A stretch of DNA of 64,000 nucleotides from Actinomycetes bacterium (GTDB lineage: Bacteria; Actinomycetota; Actinomycetes; Nanopelagicales; Nanopelagicaceae), in contig JANXZW010000015.1 in assembly GCA_025355305.1 (NCBI GenBank), forward strand, positions 47,655-111,654, written 5' to 3'. How positions within the stretch are numbered: the first letter of the stretch is position 1; the number at the start of each line of letters is the position of its first letter. Both the position numbers and the translations under genes were made by a program. The notes below the pieces were generated by a model. The model saw nothing but the letters and a program-made list of their open reading frames with translations. It ran no database searches and was not told the origin of the DNA. Shown in pieces: positions 24,467-35,900 of this stretch.

Positions 24467-25146
24467 TGACGCTGATCATGGTCGTCGATGATGACCAAGA
24501 TTTAGCGGAGATGCTTGGAATCGTCCTAACTGGTTCAGGCTTTGAGGTCGACCTTGTCAACGCTGGCGATCAGGTGATGACGATCTTTGATTCTCATGAA
24601 CCCGATCTAGTCTTACTTGATGTGATGCTTCCTGGGATGAGTGGAATTGAAGTTTGCAAAATCATTCGCGAAAAATCAATGGTTCCCATTGTCATGTTGA
24701 GTGCTAAGGGCGATAGTTACGATGTCGTTAAGGGCCTAGAGGCAGGGGCTGACGACTACGTCGTTAAACCATTTAACCCTTCTGAACTCGTTGCGCGAGT
24801 TAAAGTTCGCTTGCGACGCTCTAGCAATGAGAGTTCAACGACGCTGCGCATCTGCGATATCGTTATTGATCAGGTAGCACACACAATTATTCGCAGCGGA
24901 AAGACCATTCCACTTACTCGCCTGGAGTTTGATCTACTTGTTGCCTTGGCGCGTGAGCCAGGAAGAGTCTTTACGCGCGATGCGCTTCTTAGCGAGGTCT
25001 GGGGATATCAACATGCCGCCGATACTCGGCTTGTGAATGTGCACGTGCAACGTTTGCGTGCCAAGGTGGAAGAGGATGCTGATAATCCGCAGGTAGTTCT
25101 TACCGTGCGCGGTGTGGGATATAAGGCAGGAACGAGTCAGGCGTGA
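24466..25146 (+). CDS. mtrA: MtrA, OmpR-family response regulator
   Basis: The response regulator of the MtrAB two-component system, which controls cell-wall and division genes in actinobacteria. The 226-residue protein has a receiver domain with the acidic pair DDD (8-10), phospho-acceptor Asp52 (LLDVMLPG) and the conserved Lys of VVKPF. A winged helix (about 130-224) includes TRLEFDLLVALAREPGRVF and ADTRLVNVHVQRLRAKVE. The ATG lies in the TAATG overlap with ahcY; upstream in-frame codons belong to ahcY sequence. mtrB follows with a four-base overlap. Confidence 0.95.
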   Translation: MTLIMVVDDDQDLAEMLGIVLTGSGFEVDLVNAGDQVMTIFDSHEPDLVLLDVMLPGMSGIEVCKIIREKSMVPIVMLSAKGDSYDVVKGLEAGADDYVVKPFNPSELVARVKVRLRRSSNESSTTLRICDIVIDQVAHTIIRSGKTIPLTRLEFDLLVALAREPGRVFTRDALLSEVWGYQHAADTRLVNVHVQRLRAKVEEDADNPQVVLTVRGVGYKAGTSQA

Positions 25147-26720
25147 TTCGGCTCGGCGTAAGATGGCGCAGTTCTATTCTCTTCCGCGTTATTAGCACCA
25201 CATTCATTCTCTCTCTCATCCTCATCTCTCTCGTTGGAAGCATCCTTTTTATCCAGATTTCAAATGAGATTTTTCGTGAGAAGACAAACGAATCTGTTTC
25301 AGAGGCGCAATCTCTCTATGAATACGCGCAGGGTCAACTCGACGCAACCTTGTATCTGACCTCACTTAAATTACCAACCGTCGTTAACAGAATCTTGCAA
25401 GCAAGTGATCTCACCGTTGCAACTACTCCGCGCGAGGTTGTACTTATCGGCTCACCGATATTGCATAAAGCTAACAGTTTCTACAACGGCGCCTCTGGCA
25501 ATGTTGATGAGACTTCTATCTCAAACACTCTGCGCGCTCAGGTTCGCAAATCGGGGGGAGCGGAGTGGCTGCGCGGAAAGATTGCCTTCAAGGATGGCCA
25601 CACTCAACGAGCGATCATCGTCGGTCACGCCATAGAGGTTCCACCTCGATCACCCTACGAGCTTTACTACGTATTCCTGCTCACCGACCAGCAGACCATC
25701 GTGGACTTTATTGGTCGCCTCCTATTGTTTGCTGGCGCTCTTCTCATCCTGCTGATTGGTGGAATATCTTGGTATGTCATTCGCCAGGCGATTAACCCAG
25801 TTCGCGAAGCCGCGGAGATCGCCGAGCAGTTAACGGCGGGTGACCTCAATCGAAGAATTCATGTCGTTGGTCAAGATGAGATGGCCAGACTCGCTATCTC
25901 CTTCAATGAGATGGCGCTGTCTATGCAACAGCAGATCTCCAGGTTAGAAAACCTCTCTCGGCTACAACAGCGTTTCGTCTCCGATGTCTCACACGAGCTG
26001 CGCACTCCTTTGACAACTATTCGGATGGCATCCGATGTAATCGCCAATGCGAAAGAGAAGATGGAACCGGCTGTGGCACGAAGCGCAGAGCTGTTGCAGT
26101 CTCAGATTGCGCGTTTTGAATCTCTTCTTACAGATCTTTTGGAGGTGAGTCGCTTCGACGCCAGCGCTTCGATTTTAGAACTTAAAGAGACCGATATTAA
26201 GAACCTCGTGATTGCGACCATTGACCAATTACATATCGGTCATTTGGGTCAGATTCACACCGATTTCTCCGAGGCACCGGTTACAGCCTCGGTTGATCCG
26301 CGCCGGATTGAAAGGGTGCTGCGCAATCTGATCTCTAATGCGATTGATCACAGCGAGGGCAAAGCGATCGAGATTCTCATCCGCCAGAGCGAACGAGAGG
26401 TAGCAGTGGGTGTAAGAGATCACGGCGTTGGATTCACTGAGCGGGAATCGGAGCGGCTCTTTGATCGCTTCTGGCGCGCTGATCCATCTCGTTCCAGATT
26501 GCGCGGCGGAACAGGTCTTGGACTCTCTATCTCCCTTGATGATGCAAAATTGCATCAAGGAACGCTCAAGGCGTGGGGAGCTCCTGGCAAAGGAGCGAAC
26601 TTTGTCCTGACAGTTCCAAAAGCTCCAGGCATTCCAATTGAAGGTGAACCGATTCCAGTTAATCCCAACAGTGATCAGGCTTCCACATCTTTCTTATCAT
26701 TTGATGAGGATGACATTTAA
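25143..26720 (+). CDS. mtrB: MtrB, sensor histidine kinase
   Basis: The membrane sensor partner of MtrA, 525 residues. Membrane segments lie at about 14-36 and 190-212, enclosing an extracellular sensor domain of roughly 150 residues. HAMP follows (about 212-265). The phospho-acceptor is His284 (SDVSHELRTPLTTI), and the ATPase domain has the N box (RNLISNAIDH), the G1 box (DHGVGF), the F box and the G2 box (RGGTGLGLSI). The lipoprotein gene lpqB, which follows mtrB in most actinobacteria, is absent; comF begins 19 bases after the stop. Confidence 0.94.
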   Translation: MIRLGVRWRSSILFRVISTTFILSLILISLVGSILFIQISNEIFREKTNESVSEAQSLYEYAQGQLDATLYLTSLKLPTVVNRILQASDLTVATTPREVVLIGSPILHKANSFYNGASGNVDETSISNTLRAQVRKSGGAEWLRGKIAFKDGHTQRAIIVGHAIEVPPRSPYELYYVFLLTDQQTIVDFIGRLLLFAGALLILLIGGISWYVIRQAINPVREAAEIAEQLTAGDLNRRIHVVGQDEMARLAISFNEMALSMQQQISRLENLSRLQQRFVSDVSHELRTPLTTIRMASDVIANAKEKMEPAVARSAELLQSQIARFESLLTDLLEVSRFDASASILELKETDIKNLVIATIDQLHIGHLGQIHTDFSEAPVTASVDPRRIERVLRNLISNAIDHSEGKAIEILIRQSEREVAVGVRDHGVGFTERESERLFDRFWRADPSRSRLRGGTGLGLSISLDDAKLHQGTLKAWGAPGKGANFVLTVPKAPGIPIEGEPIPVNPNSDQASTSFLSFDEDDI

Positions 26721-26739
26721 ATAAGGGCAGAGTTCCCTG

Positions 26740-27411
26740 ATGGGATCACTCTCGCAGTTGCTCTTTCCGTTGGCCTGTCTTATCTGCGGTGATCTCGGGT
26801 TCGATCTTTGCCCCAGTTGTGATCAGAAGATTCTGCGCAATTCCCGGAACATTTATCTGAATGGAGCAAGGCTTTGGGGAGCTGCTTATTACTGTGAGGA
26901 GTTAGCGCAGATAATTCTTCAGGCGAAGGAGAAGAACAGCGCCCCCGCGCGGAATTTTCTGGTGCAGCTTCTTGTTGCAAAGTTAATGGAAGTCTCAAAC
27001 ATCTGTGAGAGTTCAGCGGCCGTTACCCTGATTCCAATCCCTTCCCGTGCCGCGGCGAACAGGAAGCGCGGATTTCGCCACGCCTACCTCTTGGCAAATG
27101 AGCTGGGCTCTGTGCTCAAACAGGAGGGGATCGGCAAGGTGGAAGTTCAGGAAGTTCTCCAGGTAGATCGAGCGATCGCAGACCAAAGTAATTTGAATAG
27201 GGAGCAGCGTGCTGCAAATATCGCGGGCGCATACTCAATTCGAAGCGGTAGGGGTAGGAGGGTGAGCCAGGGAGGTGCTTCGGTCTTTTTGGTAGATGAC
27301 CTAGTGACTACTGGAGCCAGCACCCGTGAGGGGTTGCGCGCCCTCAACGGTGCGGGAATTGCCCCCGTGGCGGTGCTCTGCGCCGGGGTCTCGCCTCGAC
27401 TTTTTTCCTAA
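26740..27411 (+). CDS. comF: ComF family phosphoribosyltransferase-like protein
   Basis: A 223-residue ComF/GntX-type protein. The N-terminus has the cysteine pairs CLICG and CPSC for zinc, and the C-terminus has the phosphoribosyltransferase motif VFLVDDLVTTGAST. In naturally competent bacteria ComF aids uptake of transforming DNA; many actinobacterial copies have no tested role. In Mycobacterium the ribosome hibernation gene (Rv3241c) lies between comF and secA, but here only 46 bases separate them. Confidence 0.88.
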   Translation: MGSLSQLLFPLACLICGDLGFDLCPSCDQKILRNSRNIYLNGARLWGAAYYCEELAQIILQAKEKNSAPARNFLVQLLVAKLMEVSNICESSAAVTLIPIPSRAAANRKRGFRHAYLLANELGSVLKQEGIGKVEVQEVLQVDRAIADQSNLNREQRAANIAGAYSIRSGRGRRVSQGGASVFLVDDLVTTGASTREGLRALNGAGIAPVAVLCAGVSPRLFS

Positions 27412-27457
27412 TACGATAGGGGCTGGTAAATGATTAAAGATTCCGAAATGAGGGTTC

Positions 27458-30148
27458 GTGGCTGTTCTAGATAAAATCCTGCGCGCTGGCGAGGGTCGTG
27501 CCGTTCGTAACCTAGAGAAGATTGCCGAAGAGGTTAACTCCTGGGAGTCGAAAATCATTGCGTTAAGCGATGAGGAGTTGCGCTCTCAAACTCAGAAATT
27601 TCGCGATCGGCTAGCGGATGGTGAAGCGCTCGATGCCCTTCTCCCAGAGGCTTTCGCAACCGTGCGACAGGCCGCGGTCCGGACTCTCGGGCAACGCCAC
27701 TATGACGTCCAACTTATGGGCGGAGCTGCTCTCCACCTTGGAAATATTGCAGAGATGCGCACTGGTGAGGGAAAGACTCTCGTCTCCACCCTGCCCGCCT
27801 ACCTCAACGCCTTGACCGGTAAGGGCGTCCACGTCGTTACAACTAATGATTACCTGGCAGAGCGCGATAGTGAGTGGATGGGGCGTGTCCATCGCTTCCT
27901 CGGATTAAAGGTCGGCGTCATTCTCGCCAGTATGACCCCGGCGCAACGTCGTGAAGCCTACGCCGCGGATATCACCTACGGCACCAACAATGAATTTGGC
28001 TTCGACTACCTGCGCGACAATATGGCTTGGTCGCTGGAAGATTGCGTGCAACGGGAACATAACTTTGCCATCGTTGATGAGGTCGACTCGATCTTGATAG
28101 ACGAGGCCCGTACTCCTTTAATCATCAGCGGGCCCGCCGATAAGGCAACCAAGTGGTATGTCGAGTTCGCAAATATCTGCGGACAACTGAGTCGGGATAT
28201 GCACTATGAAATCGATGAGAAGAAGAAGACCGTCTCGATTCTTGAAGAAGGCGTCACCAAAGTCGAAAACATTCTAGGTATCGAAAATCTTTATGAGGCG
28301 GTTAATACTCCTCTGATCGGCTACCTCAATAATGGAATTCGCGCAAAAGAGTTATTTAAGCGCGATAAAGATTATGTAGTTATGGGTGGCGAACTCCTGA
28401 TCGTAGATGAACATACGGGTCGTATGCTCTCAGGTCGTCGCTATGCCGAAGGCCTGCACCAGGCTTTAGAGGCGAAAGAGCGCATTGAGATCAAGGATGA
28501 GAATCAGACGCTCGCCACGATCACCTTGCAAAATTACTTCCGCCTCTACGCAAAACTCTCGGGCATGACTGGCACTGCTATGACTGAAGCTGCAGAATTT
28601 ATGCAGATATATAAGCTGGGTGTAATTCCAATACCAACCAACAAGCCAACGGCTCGTGTGGATTCCTCTGATCTAATTTATAAGACAGAGGCCGCAAAAT
28701 TCCTGGCGGTTGCGGAAGATATCGTTAAGCGTCACAAGGCTGGGCAACCAGTTCTGGTGGGTACCGTCTCTGTCGAAAAGTCCGAAGAGCTATCTGCCGT
28801 CCTTACCCGTCGAGGTATCAAGCACGAGGTGCTAAACGCCAAGCAACATGAGCGCGAAGCGGCCGTTATCGCCCGCGCCGGTACGGTCGGAGCGGTGACT
28901 GTGGCGACCAATATGGCAGGTCGCGGAACTGACATCATGCTGGGCGGCAACCCAGAGTTTATGGCTGACTTTGAATTACAACGCCAAGGTTTGAACGCTG
29001 CTGAAACACTCGAGGAGTACGAAGTAGCTTGGCCTGCAGAGATTGCAAAGCAGAAGGCCGCTGTCGCAGTGGAGCACGAGACGGTCGTAGCCGCCGGTGG
29101 GCTGTATGTGCTGGGAACTGAACGCCATGAATCTCGCCGCATTGACAATCAGTTGCGTGGTCGTTCTGGGCGTCAAGGAGATCCTGGCGAATCGCGTTTC
29201 TACCTCTCACTCCAAGATGATCTGATGCGTCGATTTAACTCGGGGTTGGTTGAGCGCTTCCTCGGAGCCGCTGGTATTGCGGAGGATGTCCCGATTGAAT
29301 CTAAGATGGTCTCAAACGCAATTCGTTCGGCGCAGACGCAAGTTGAATCCCTCAACTTTGAAATGCGTAAGAATGTTTTGAAGTATGACGATGTCATGAA
29401 TCGCCAGCGCACCGTCGTCTACTCAGAACGTCGCGAGGTACTTGAGGGTGAAGATATCAGCGAGCAAGTTCAGACCTTCATGGCAGACACGATTACTGCT
29501 TACGTGCAAGGTGCAACTGCTGAGGGATATCCAGAGCAGTGGGATCTCAGCGCGCTATTCGCAGCGTTAACGGTTCTCTACCCAGCGAGCCTCTCTCCAG
29601 AATCATTGGCAGCCGAGGTAGGCGGTGTTACAAATCTCGATGCCGATTTTATTTTAGATCGCGTGCTTGCTGATGCAAAGGCGCAGTACCTCACTCGAGA
29701 AGAGACTTTAAGTGAGCCCGTCACTCGCGAGCTAGAGCGCAAAGTATTGCTCTCTGTCCTTGATCGTAAGTGGCGCGAGCACCTCTACGAGATGGATTAC
29801 CTACAAGAGGGGATCGGCCTGCGCGCGATGGCACAACGCGATCCTCTCGTTGAGTATCAGCGCGAGGGTTATGAACTCTTTGCCGCAATGATGGATGGCA
29901 TTAAAGAGGACCTCGTTGGTCTGCTCTTCCACGTTGAGGTCAACGTCGAAGCGACTGATGAGAATGGCGCTCCAGTGATTGCTGCTCCTGGCCTTGAAGT
30001 TTCTGCTCCTGCTGAGGTGAGTCAATTGCGCTACACCGCAGCCGATGAGGATGGCACCGCTGTCGAGAGCGGTGGCGGAACTCCAAAGAATGCTCCCTGC
30101 CCTTGTGGATCAGGAAGAAAGTACAAGCGCTGTCACGGCGCCGTCTAA
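27458..30148 (+). CDS. secA: SecA preprotein translocase ATPase
   Basis: The motor of the Sec export pathway. The 896-residue protein has Walker [21 protein letters not shown], the DEAD-like [21 protein letters not shown], the second helicase domain ending [22 protein letters not shown], and a C-terminal zinc motif [14 protein letters not shown]. It is full length and is the SecA1-type housekeeping copy by position. The start is GTG with GAGGG just upstream. The gene ends one base from the convergent ppc gene. Confidence 0.95.
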   Translation: MAVLDKILRAGEGRAVRNLEKIAEEVNSWESKIIALSDEELRSQTQKFRDRLADGEALDALLPEAFATVRQAAVRTLGQRHYDVQLMGGAALHLGNIAEMRTGEGKTLVSTLPAYLNALTGKGVHVVTTNDYLAERDSEWMGRVHRFLGLKVGVILASMTPAQRREAYAADITYGTNNEFGFDYLRDNMAWSLEDCVQREHNFAIVDEVDSILIDEARTPLIISGPADKATKWYVEFANICGQLSRDMHYEIDEKKKTVSILEEGVTKVENILGIENLYEAVNTPLIGYLNNGIRAKELFKRDKDYVVMGGELLIVDEHTGRMLSGRRYAEGLHQALEAKERIEIKDENQTLATITLQNYFRLYAKLSGMTGTAMTEAAEFMQIYKLGVIPIPTNKPTARVDSSDLIYKTEAAKFLAVAEDIVKRHKAGQPVLVGTVSVEKSEELSAVLTRRGIKHEVLNAKQHEREAAVIARAGTVGAVTVATNMAGRGTDIMLGGNPEFMADFELQRQGLNAAETLEEYEVAWPAEIAKQKAAVAVEHETVVAAGGLYVLGTERHESRRIDNQLRGRSGRQGDPGESRFYLSLQDDLMRRFNSGLVERFLGAAGIAEDVPIESKMVSNAIRSAQTQVESLNFEMRKNVLKYDDVMNRQRTVVYSERREVLEGEDISEQVQTFMADTITAYVQGATAEGYPEQWDLSALFAALTVLYPASLSPESLAAEVGGVTNLDADFILDRVLADAKAQYLTREETLSEPVTRELERKVLLSVLDRKWREHLYEMDYLQEGIGLRAMAQRDPLVEYQREGYELFAAMMDGIKEDLVGLLFHVEVNVEATDENGAPVIAAPGLEVSAPAEVSQLRYTAADEDGTAVESGGGTPKNAPCPCGSGRKYKRCHGAV

Positions 30149-30149
30149 C

Positions 30150-32801
30150 TCAACCGGTATTTCTTAGCCCTGCGGCTACGCCATTGATGGTGAGAAGCAG
30201 GGCTCTGCGAATCGTTGTATCAGGGCTCTGCCCTTTGCGTACACGCTCCAAGAGCGAAATCTGGAGTAGGTGCAACGGCGCCAAGTAGGCATCTCGAACA
30301 CTTAAGGTGCGGGCGAGAATTGGTTGATCTCCCAAGATCTCACTTTTCTTGGTAAGGAGCATGATCTCGCTACATGTCAGTTCAAACTCCTCTTCTATGG
30401 TCGTCAAGAAATGGTGCAAGTTTGGGTCGACGAGTCGATCGACATATTTGTGTGCCATCGCAAGATCGGTCTTTGCCAAAGTCATCTCGACATTGGAGAT
30501 GAAGGTCCGGAAGAAGTGCCAATCCTGGAGCATTGCCGTGAGAACCGAGCCTTGACCACCCTCTCGCGCCGCCTTCAGCCCTGACCCAACTCCAAACCAA
30601 CCGGGAACGATCTGCCGCGATTGCGTCCAGCCAAAGACCCACGGGATCGCCCGCAAGCTACTTAAACCTCCAGCAGCATCGGGGCGACGTGATGGTCGCG
30701 AACCCAAGAAGAGATCTCCTAATTGTTCTACCGGAGTCGACGCGTAAAAGTAAGCGGGGAGATCGGGGTGATCAATCAGGGCGCGATAGCGGGCGAAAGC
30801 GCTATCACTCACCATATCCATGCAATTGCTCCACATCGCCAGATCAGCTGGACTCTGACGGGGCGCGCGATTGAGAACGGTTGCTTCAAGAGCTGCAGCT
30901 AATGTGAGCTCTACATTCTCCCGCGCGAGCGCTGGCAGAGCGTATTTGTCGGAGATGACTTCACCTTGCTCCGTCATTTTGACCTGCCCGTCAATGGAGC
31001 CCCATGGCAGCGCAATCAAGGCGTCATAGGTCGGTCCACCACCACGACCGACAGAACCACCACGACCATGGAAGAGGCGGAGTTTGACGCCATGTTTAAT
31101 GGCAATGTCACGTAACTTCCGTTGCGCTTTGTGGATCTCCCACTGTGAGGTTGCGATTCCCGCATCCTTATTGGAATCGGAGTAGCCAAGCATTACTTCT
31201 TGCACATCATGTCGTCCGTGAACAATCTCTCGATAATCTTTATCTGATAGCAAGAGATCCAAGATAGTGTCTGCTGCACGCAACTCCGCCACCGTTTCCA
31301 AAAGGGGAGCGAAGCCCACTTTAGAGTGACCGTCCTTAATCAAACCAGCGAAACGAGCTAATTCAACTGCGGCAAGAACATCGGTATGAGCTTTGGTCAT
31401 CGAGATGATGTAGGTCTCAATAACTTCGGGGCCAAATTTTGTAATCAGCTCATCGATCACCTTGAAGGTATCGATTGTGTTCTGGGCCCGCTCATCTAAG
31501 GCGCTTGGATTATCCGCAAGCTGCTGTAGCGCATGGTGGTGTGCGTCTGAATGTTCGCGGACATCCATCGTCGCATGTGTAATTCCAAAACTTGCAACGG
31601 TGCGGATCACCCGTTCTAGAAGTCCATGCGCAATTAGTTCCCCTCGATGTGCGATTAAGGAATCTCGCATAAGAGTGAGATCAGCTAACAGTTCGGCTGT
31701 GTTCTCGTAGTCGCGACCATCTTGATGCGCAGCGTTTGCTGCATGGCGCCTCTGAGTGAGAATCAGGCGATGGCGAATTGCAGTCGCCTTGAGACGATAC
31801 GGCTCCTCTACGTTGAGGCGAAGAAAGCGAGCTTCAATCTCGGGTAAATTTTCAACGTCGCGTGCGACCGATTCCTGCAGCGCTTCGGATGCACCCGCAA
31901 TACGAGTGGAGACAGAGAGCGCCTGGCGCAATGGGTCAAGGGCAGCGAGTAGGGCGCGAATGAAGTGGCCTATTTGTAAGGTAATAGCATCGCGAGTAAC
32001 TGCGGCGGTGATATTCGGGTTACCATCGCGATCGCCTCCGATCCACGTTCCAAAAGAGAGTGGACGTGCTATCGGTGAGATCTTGACGCCTAGGCGAGAT
32101 AGCTCGCGTGCAAAGTCATCGAGTACATCCGGGACCGTCATGGCAAAGAGATCATCGAGGTAGTAGAGCGCGTTGACTGCTTCATCGAGCGGTTCAGGGC
32201 GACCCAAACGGAGTTCATCGGTCTGCCAGAGGAGATCGACCGTCTCGGCGAGTCTGCGTTCGCGTACCGCATCTTTGGTGTCATCAAGAAGAGCTGCAAT
32301 CGTTCCGAGCTTGCTCAAAACTGAGCGCCGTGCCGCCTCTGTTGGGTGGGCTGTGAAGACTGGTCGTATTGAGAATTCATTCATCCAACTTTGTAACTCT
32401 TCTTGGTCAAACTCATGCGAATCGTTTTGCACCGCAATGATGCGGTCTACGGCGCGCGAAATCCAAGAACCGCTAGCTGCACGCTCGTCTTGTAACACGC
32501 GAGCTCGGTGCACCTGCTCGGCAACATTTGCGAGGTGGAAGTAGGTGCTAAAAGCGCGGACCAATTGCACGCTATCTTCAACGCAGAGCGTAGAGAGGAT
32601 CTCCTCACCGCCGCCCTCGCGGACCGCCTTACGAACAGATTCGACCAATTCCAAAAGATCAGATCCCTCTTGGCGAACCAAGGTCTCACCTAGGAGCTCC
32701 CCAAGTTTGCGGACATCGCTGCGTAGCTCCAAGTCATCGCGGGCCAAGTCATCTCGAGAACTGGAACCCTGTGGATCTGCGGCCGGGTTGGAATTGCTCA
32801 T
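30150..32801 (-). CDS. ppc: Phosphoenolpyruvate carboxylase
   Basis: Anaplerotic fixation of bicarbonate onto PEP to give oxaloacetate. The 883-residue length is normal. Active-site segments include TAHPTEAARRS (about 155), the bicarbonate/PEP region VMLGYSDSNKDAGI, LRLFHGRGGSVGRGGGPTYDA and the C-terminal end INGVAAGLRNTG. It starts with ATG after GGAGGT on the minus strand and is divergent from mfd, with about 150 bases between them that must hold both promoters. It is not part of the conserved secA or mfd neighbourhoods. Confidence 0.95.
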   Translation of the reverse strand: MSNSNPAADPQGSSSRDDLARDDLELRSDVRKLGELLGETLVRQEGSDLLELVESVRKAVREGGGEEILSTLCVEDSVQLVRAFSTYFHLANVAEQVHRARVLQDERAASGSWISRAVDRIIAVQNDSHEFDQEELQSWMNEFSIRPVFTAHPTEAARRSVLSKLGTIAALLDDTKDAVRERRLAETVDLLWQTDELRLGRPEPLDEAVNALYYLDDLFAMTVPDVLDDFARELSRLGVKISPIARPLSFGTWIGGDRDGNPNITAAVTRDAITLQIGHFIRALLAALDPLRQALSVSTRIAGASEALQESVARDVENLPEIEARFLRLNVEEPYRLKATAIRHRLILTQRRHAANAAHQDGRDYENTAELLADLTLMRDSLIAHRGELIAHGLLERVIRTVASFGITHATMDVREHSDAHHHALQQLADNPSALDERAQNTIDTFKVIDELITKFGPEVIETYIISMTKAHTDVLAAVELARFAGLIKDGHSKVGFAPLLETVAELRAADTILDLLLSDKDYREIVHGRHDVQEVMLGYSDSNKDAGIATSQWEIHKAQRKLRDIAIKHGVKLRLFHGRGGSVGRGGGPTYDALIALPWGSIDGQVKMTEQGEVISDKYALPALARENVELTLAAALEATVLNRAPRQSPADLAMWSNCMDMVSDSAFARYRALIDHPDLPAYFYASTPVEQLGDLFLGSRPSRRPDAAGGLSSLRAIPWVFGWTQSRQIVPGWFGVGSGLKAAREGGQGSVLTAMLQDWHFFRTFISNVEMTLAKTDLAMAHKYVDRLVDPNLHHFLTTIEEEFELTCSEIMLLTKKSEILGDQPILARTLSVRDAYLAPLHLLQISLLERVRKGQSPDTTIRRALLLTINGVAAGLRNTG

Positions 32802-32955
32802 ACTCGCGTTACCTCCGCGGTTAGAGAAGAGTGGCTGCCCACATCGGTGGGGGCGATTAAGGGTAAATCATCGCATCTCTTGCGGGATAGGATTTCTCTC
32901 ATACATCACCCCATTCCATCTGGAAATCGGGGTCTTTTTGCGTGGGGAGGTTGAC

Positions 32956-35900
32956 TTGAGCGCCCTGCTCCGCGCCTTCTCAGAAATTGAGATCGACCAA
33001 AGCGCCGCCCACTTAGCGGCTCCCACCTCAAGCACCGGTCTACTTTTAGCGGCTCGAAGCGATTCCTCTCCCCTCATTGTCGTGACCGCCTCTTCTCGAA
33101 GGGCCGATGAGCTCAAGGATGAGCTTGATACCTACCTAGGTGTTGGCAGCGTGGTAGAACTTCCTCCCTGGGAGACTCTGCCTCACGAGAAGTTAAGCCC
33201 GAAGAGCGATACCGTCGCGGCCCGAATTAAAGTTCTCTCCAATCTGGAATCCGCAAAGATCATTGTTACCTCGGTGCGCGCGCTCATCCAGCCCATTGCC
33301 CCGCTAGAAGTCCCGCTACTTACGCTAGAGATTGAGCAAGAGATGGCGATGGATCAACTCATGAGCCACCTCCTCCTTTTGGGGTTCTCTCGGACGGATC
33401 TAGTCGAACGGCGCGGAGATTTCGCAGCGCGAGGTGGGATCCTGGATATCTTTCTGCCTGATCAAGATCATCCCGTCCGCGTCGACTTCTTCGGCGATCT
33501 GATTGAAGAGCTGGCTTGGTTTACGGTGGCCGATCAGAGAAGGTTTGAACCGGTGATTGGCGGGCTGAAAATATATCCCTGCCGCGAAATCCTGCTGACT
33601 CCCAAGATTCGAGAGCGCGCAAAATATCTGAGCGCTGCATTCCCCGAAGTCGCGGAGTTGACTTCAAAATTGTCAGAAGGAATCTATGTCGATGGAATGG
33701 AGTCCCTCCAAGGGCTATTGCGCAGCGACCTGACATCTCTCGTTGATTTGTTGCCTGCCAACTTTCAGATTGTTCTCATCGATGAGCCACGCATTCACTC
33801 GCGCGCCCTTGATCTGCTCGCCACCAACAAGGAGTTTCTTGATGCCTCATGGTCTAATGCGGCGCAGGGGGCGAGCGCGCCAATAAATTTGACAGCCGAG
33901 TTGGCGGGCGGTGGTTATTTCACTCTCGAGGAGTTGCGCGAGAGAGCCAATCACTGGAGTTCAATTGATCCTTACTCCACGGAATTTGAAGAGAGTGCAC
34001 AGATCCTTCCGCTATCAGGAGTTCCCGAGTATCGCGGAGATAGTGAGGGATTAATTGCTGATCTTCAAGAGTGGCTCACCGAAAAGTACCTACTGATATT
34101 TACCGCTGCTGGTTCTGGAATCGTGGAGCGCTACGCCAAACTCTTCTCGCAGGCGGGGCTACCGGTTCGACTCTTAAAGAGCGTCTCCTCTGGACTTACG
34201 CGCGACGCTATCTATGTCCTTGCTAGTCCAATCGAACATGGCTTCATCTCCCACGAATTTAAAAGCGCTTTAATCACTGAAAAAGATATTACTGGAGTGC
34301 GTAGCTCTAACAAGGATCAAGCGCGAATGCCCTCGCGGCGCAAAAAGGCGATCGACCCTGTTGAGCTCAAACCTGGGGATTACGTTGTTCACGAACAGCA
34401 TGGTGTCGGTCGTTATGTCGAATTGGTTACTCGCACAGTTGCCGGAATTTCTCGTGAGTACTTGGTGATTGAGTACGCCGCCTCCAAGCGCGGTCATCCG
34501 GGCGACAAACTCTTCGTCCCCACCGATACTTTGGAACAGGTTACAAAGTACGTCGGTGGTGAGGCTCCAACCATGCATCGAATCGGTGGTGCTGATTGGC
34601 AGAACACCAAACGTAAGGCCCGCAAAGCGGTAAAGCAGATTGCGGCTGAACTTATTCAGCTCTATGCCGCTCGTATGAGCGCACCCGGCTTCGCCTTTTC
34701 GCAGGACACCTCGTGGCAACGTGAACTGGAGGCAGCCTTTCCCTTCGTTGAGACAAACGATCAGCTCTCGACTATCGAAGAGGTTAAGCGCGATATGGAG
34801 CGGAGCCACCCGATGGATCGCATCATCTGTGGCGATGTTGGTTACGGAAAGACAGAGATTGCTATCCGCGCCGCCTTTAAAGCGGTGCAAGATGCGAAGC
34901 AAGTTGCGGTTTTGGTCCCGACAACTCTCTTGGTCCAACAACACCTTAAAACTTTCGCGGAGCGCTACGCGGGATTCCCAGTGCGTATCGCCGGCCTTTC
35001 ACGCTTTAATACCGCAAAGGAGTCGAAAGAGATTTTGGAGGGTTTGGCGAGAGGGAGTATCGATATCGTGATCGGCACTCATCGCCTACTCTCAAAGGAT
35101 GTCATTTTCAGAGATCTGGGTCTAGTTATCGTCGATGAGGAGCAACGTTTTGGCGTTGAGCACAAAGAGGAGTTGAAGAAGGCTCGAACCAATATTGATG
35201 TGCTCTCCATGTCTGCAACACCAATCCCAAGAACACTTGAGATGGCGATCACGGGAATTCGTGAGATGTCGAACATCACGACTCCTCCTGAGGAGCGTCA
35301 TCCAGTTCTTACATATGTAGGTCCGTACGATGAGAAGCAAGTTACCGCCGCTCTGCACCGCGAGCTCCTGCGTGATGGTCAGATCTTCTATCTCCACAAC
35401 AGAGTAGAGAGCATCGATCGCGTTGCCTTAAGACTTAAAGAGTTAGTCCCAGAGGCTCGGATTCGAACCGCGCATGGTCAGATGGGTGAACGCGAACTCG
35501 AGGAGGTGATCTTGGGGTTCTGGGAGCGTCACTTCGATATCTTGGTCTGCACCACAATTATCGAAAGTGGTATCGATATCCCTAACGCAAATACCTTAAT
35601 CGTCGACCGCGCCGATGCCTTCGGTCTCTCTCAACTGCATCAATTGCGCGGACGCGTAGGTCGCGGACGCGATCGCGCGTACTCGTACTTTCTCTACTCT
35701 CCAGATAAACCACTGACAGAAGTTGCCCATGATCGCCTGAAGACAATTGCGACTAATACCGACCTCGGATCGGGAATGCAGGTGGCCCTCAAAGATTTAG
35801 AGATACGAGGGGCTGGAAATATGCTGGGCGGGGAACAGTCGGGGCATATCGCTGAGGTTGGCTTTGATTTGTATATGCGTATGGTTGGTGAGGCGGTCGA

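Noticed and set aside
30150..32801. Long open frames on the plus strand opposite ppc, and similar antisense frames elsewhere
   Set aside because: They have no recognisable domains and follow the codon structure of the genuine gene on the other strand.
32545..32955. A 137-residue extension of Mfd
   Set aside because: It is antisense to the start of ppc, has the composition of a shadow frame and no Mfd similarity, and a good Shine-Dalgarno precedes the TTG at 32956.
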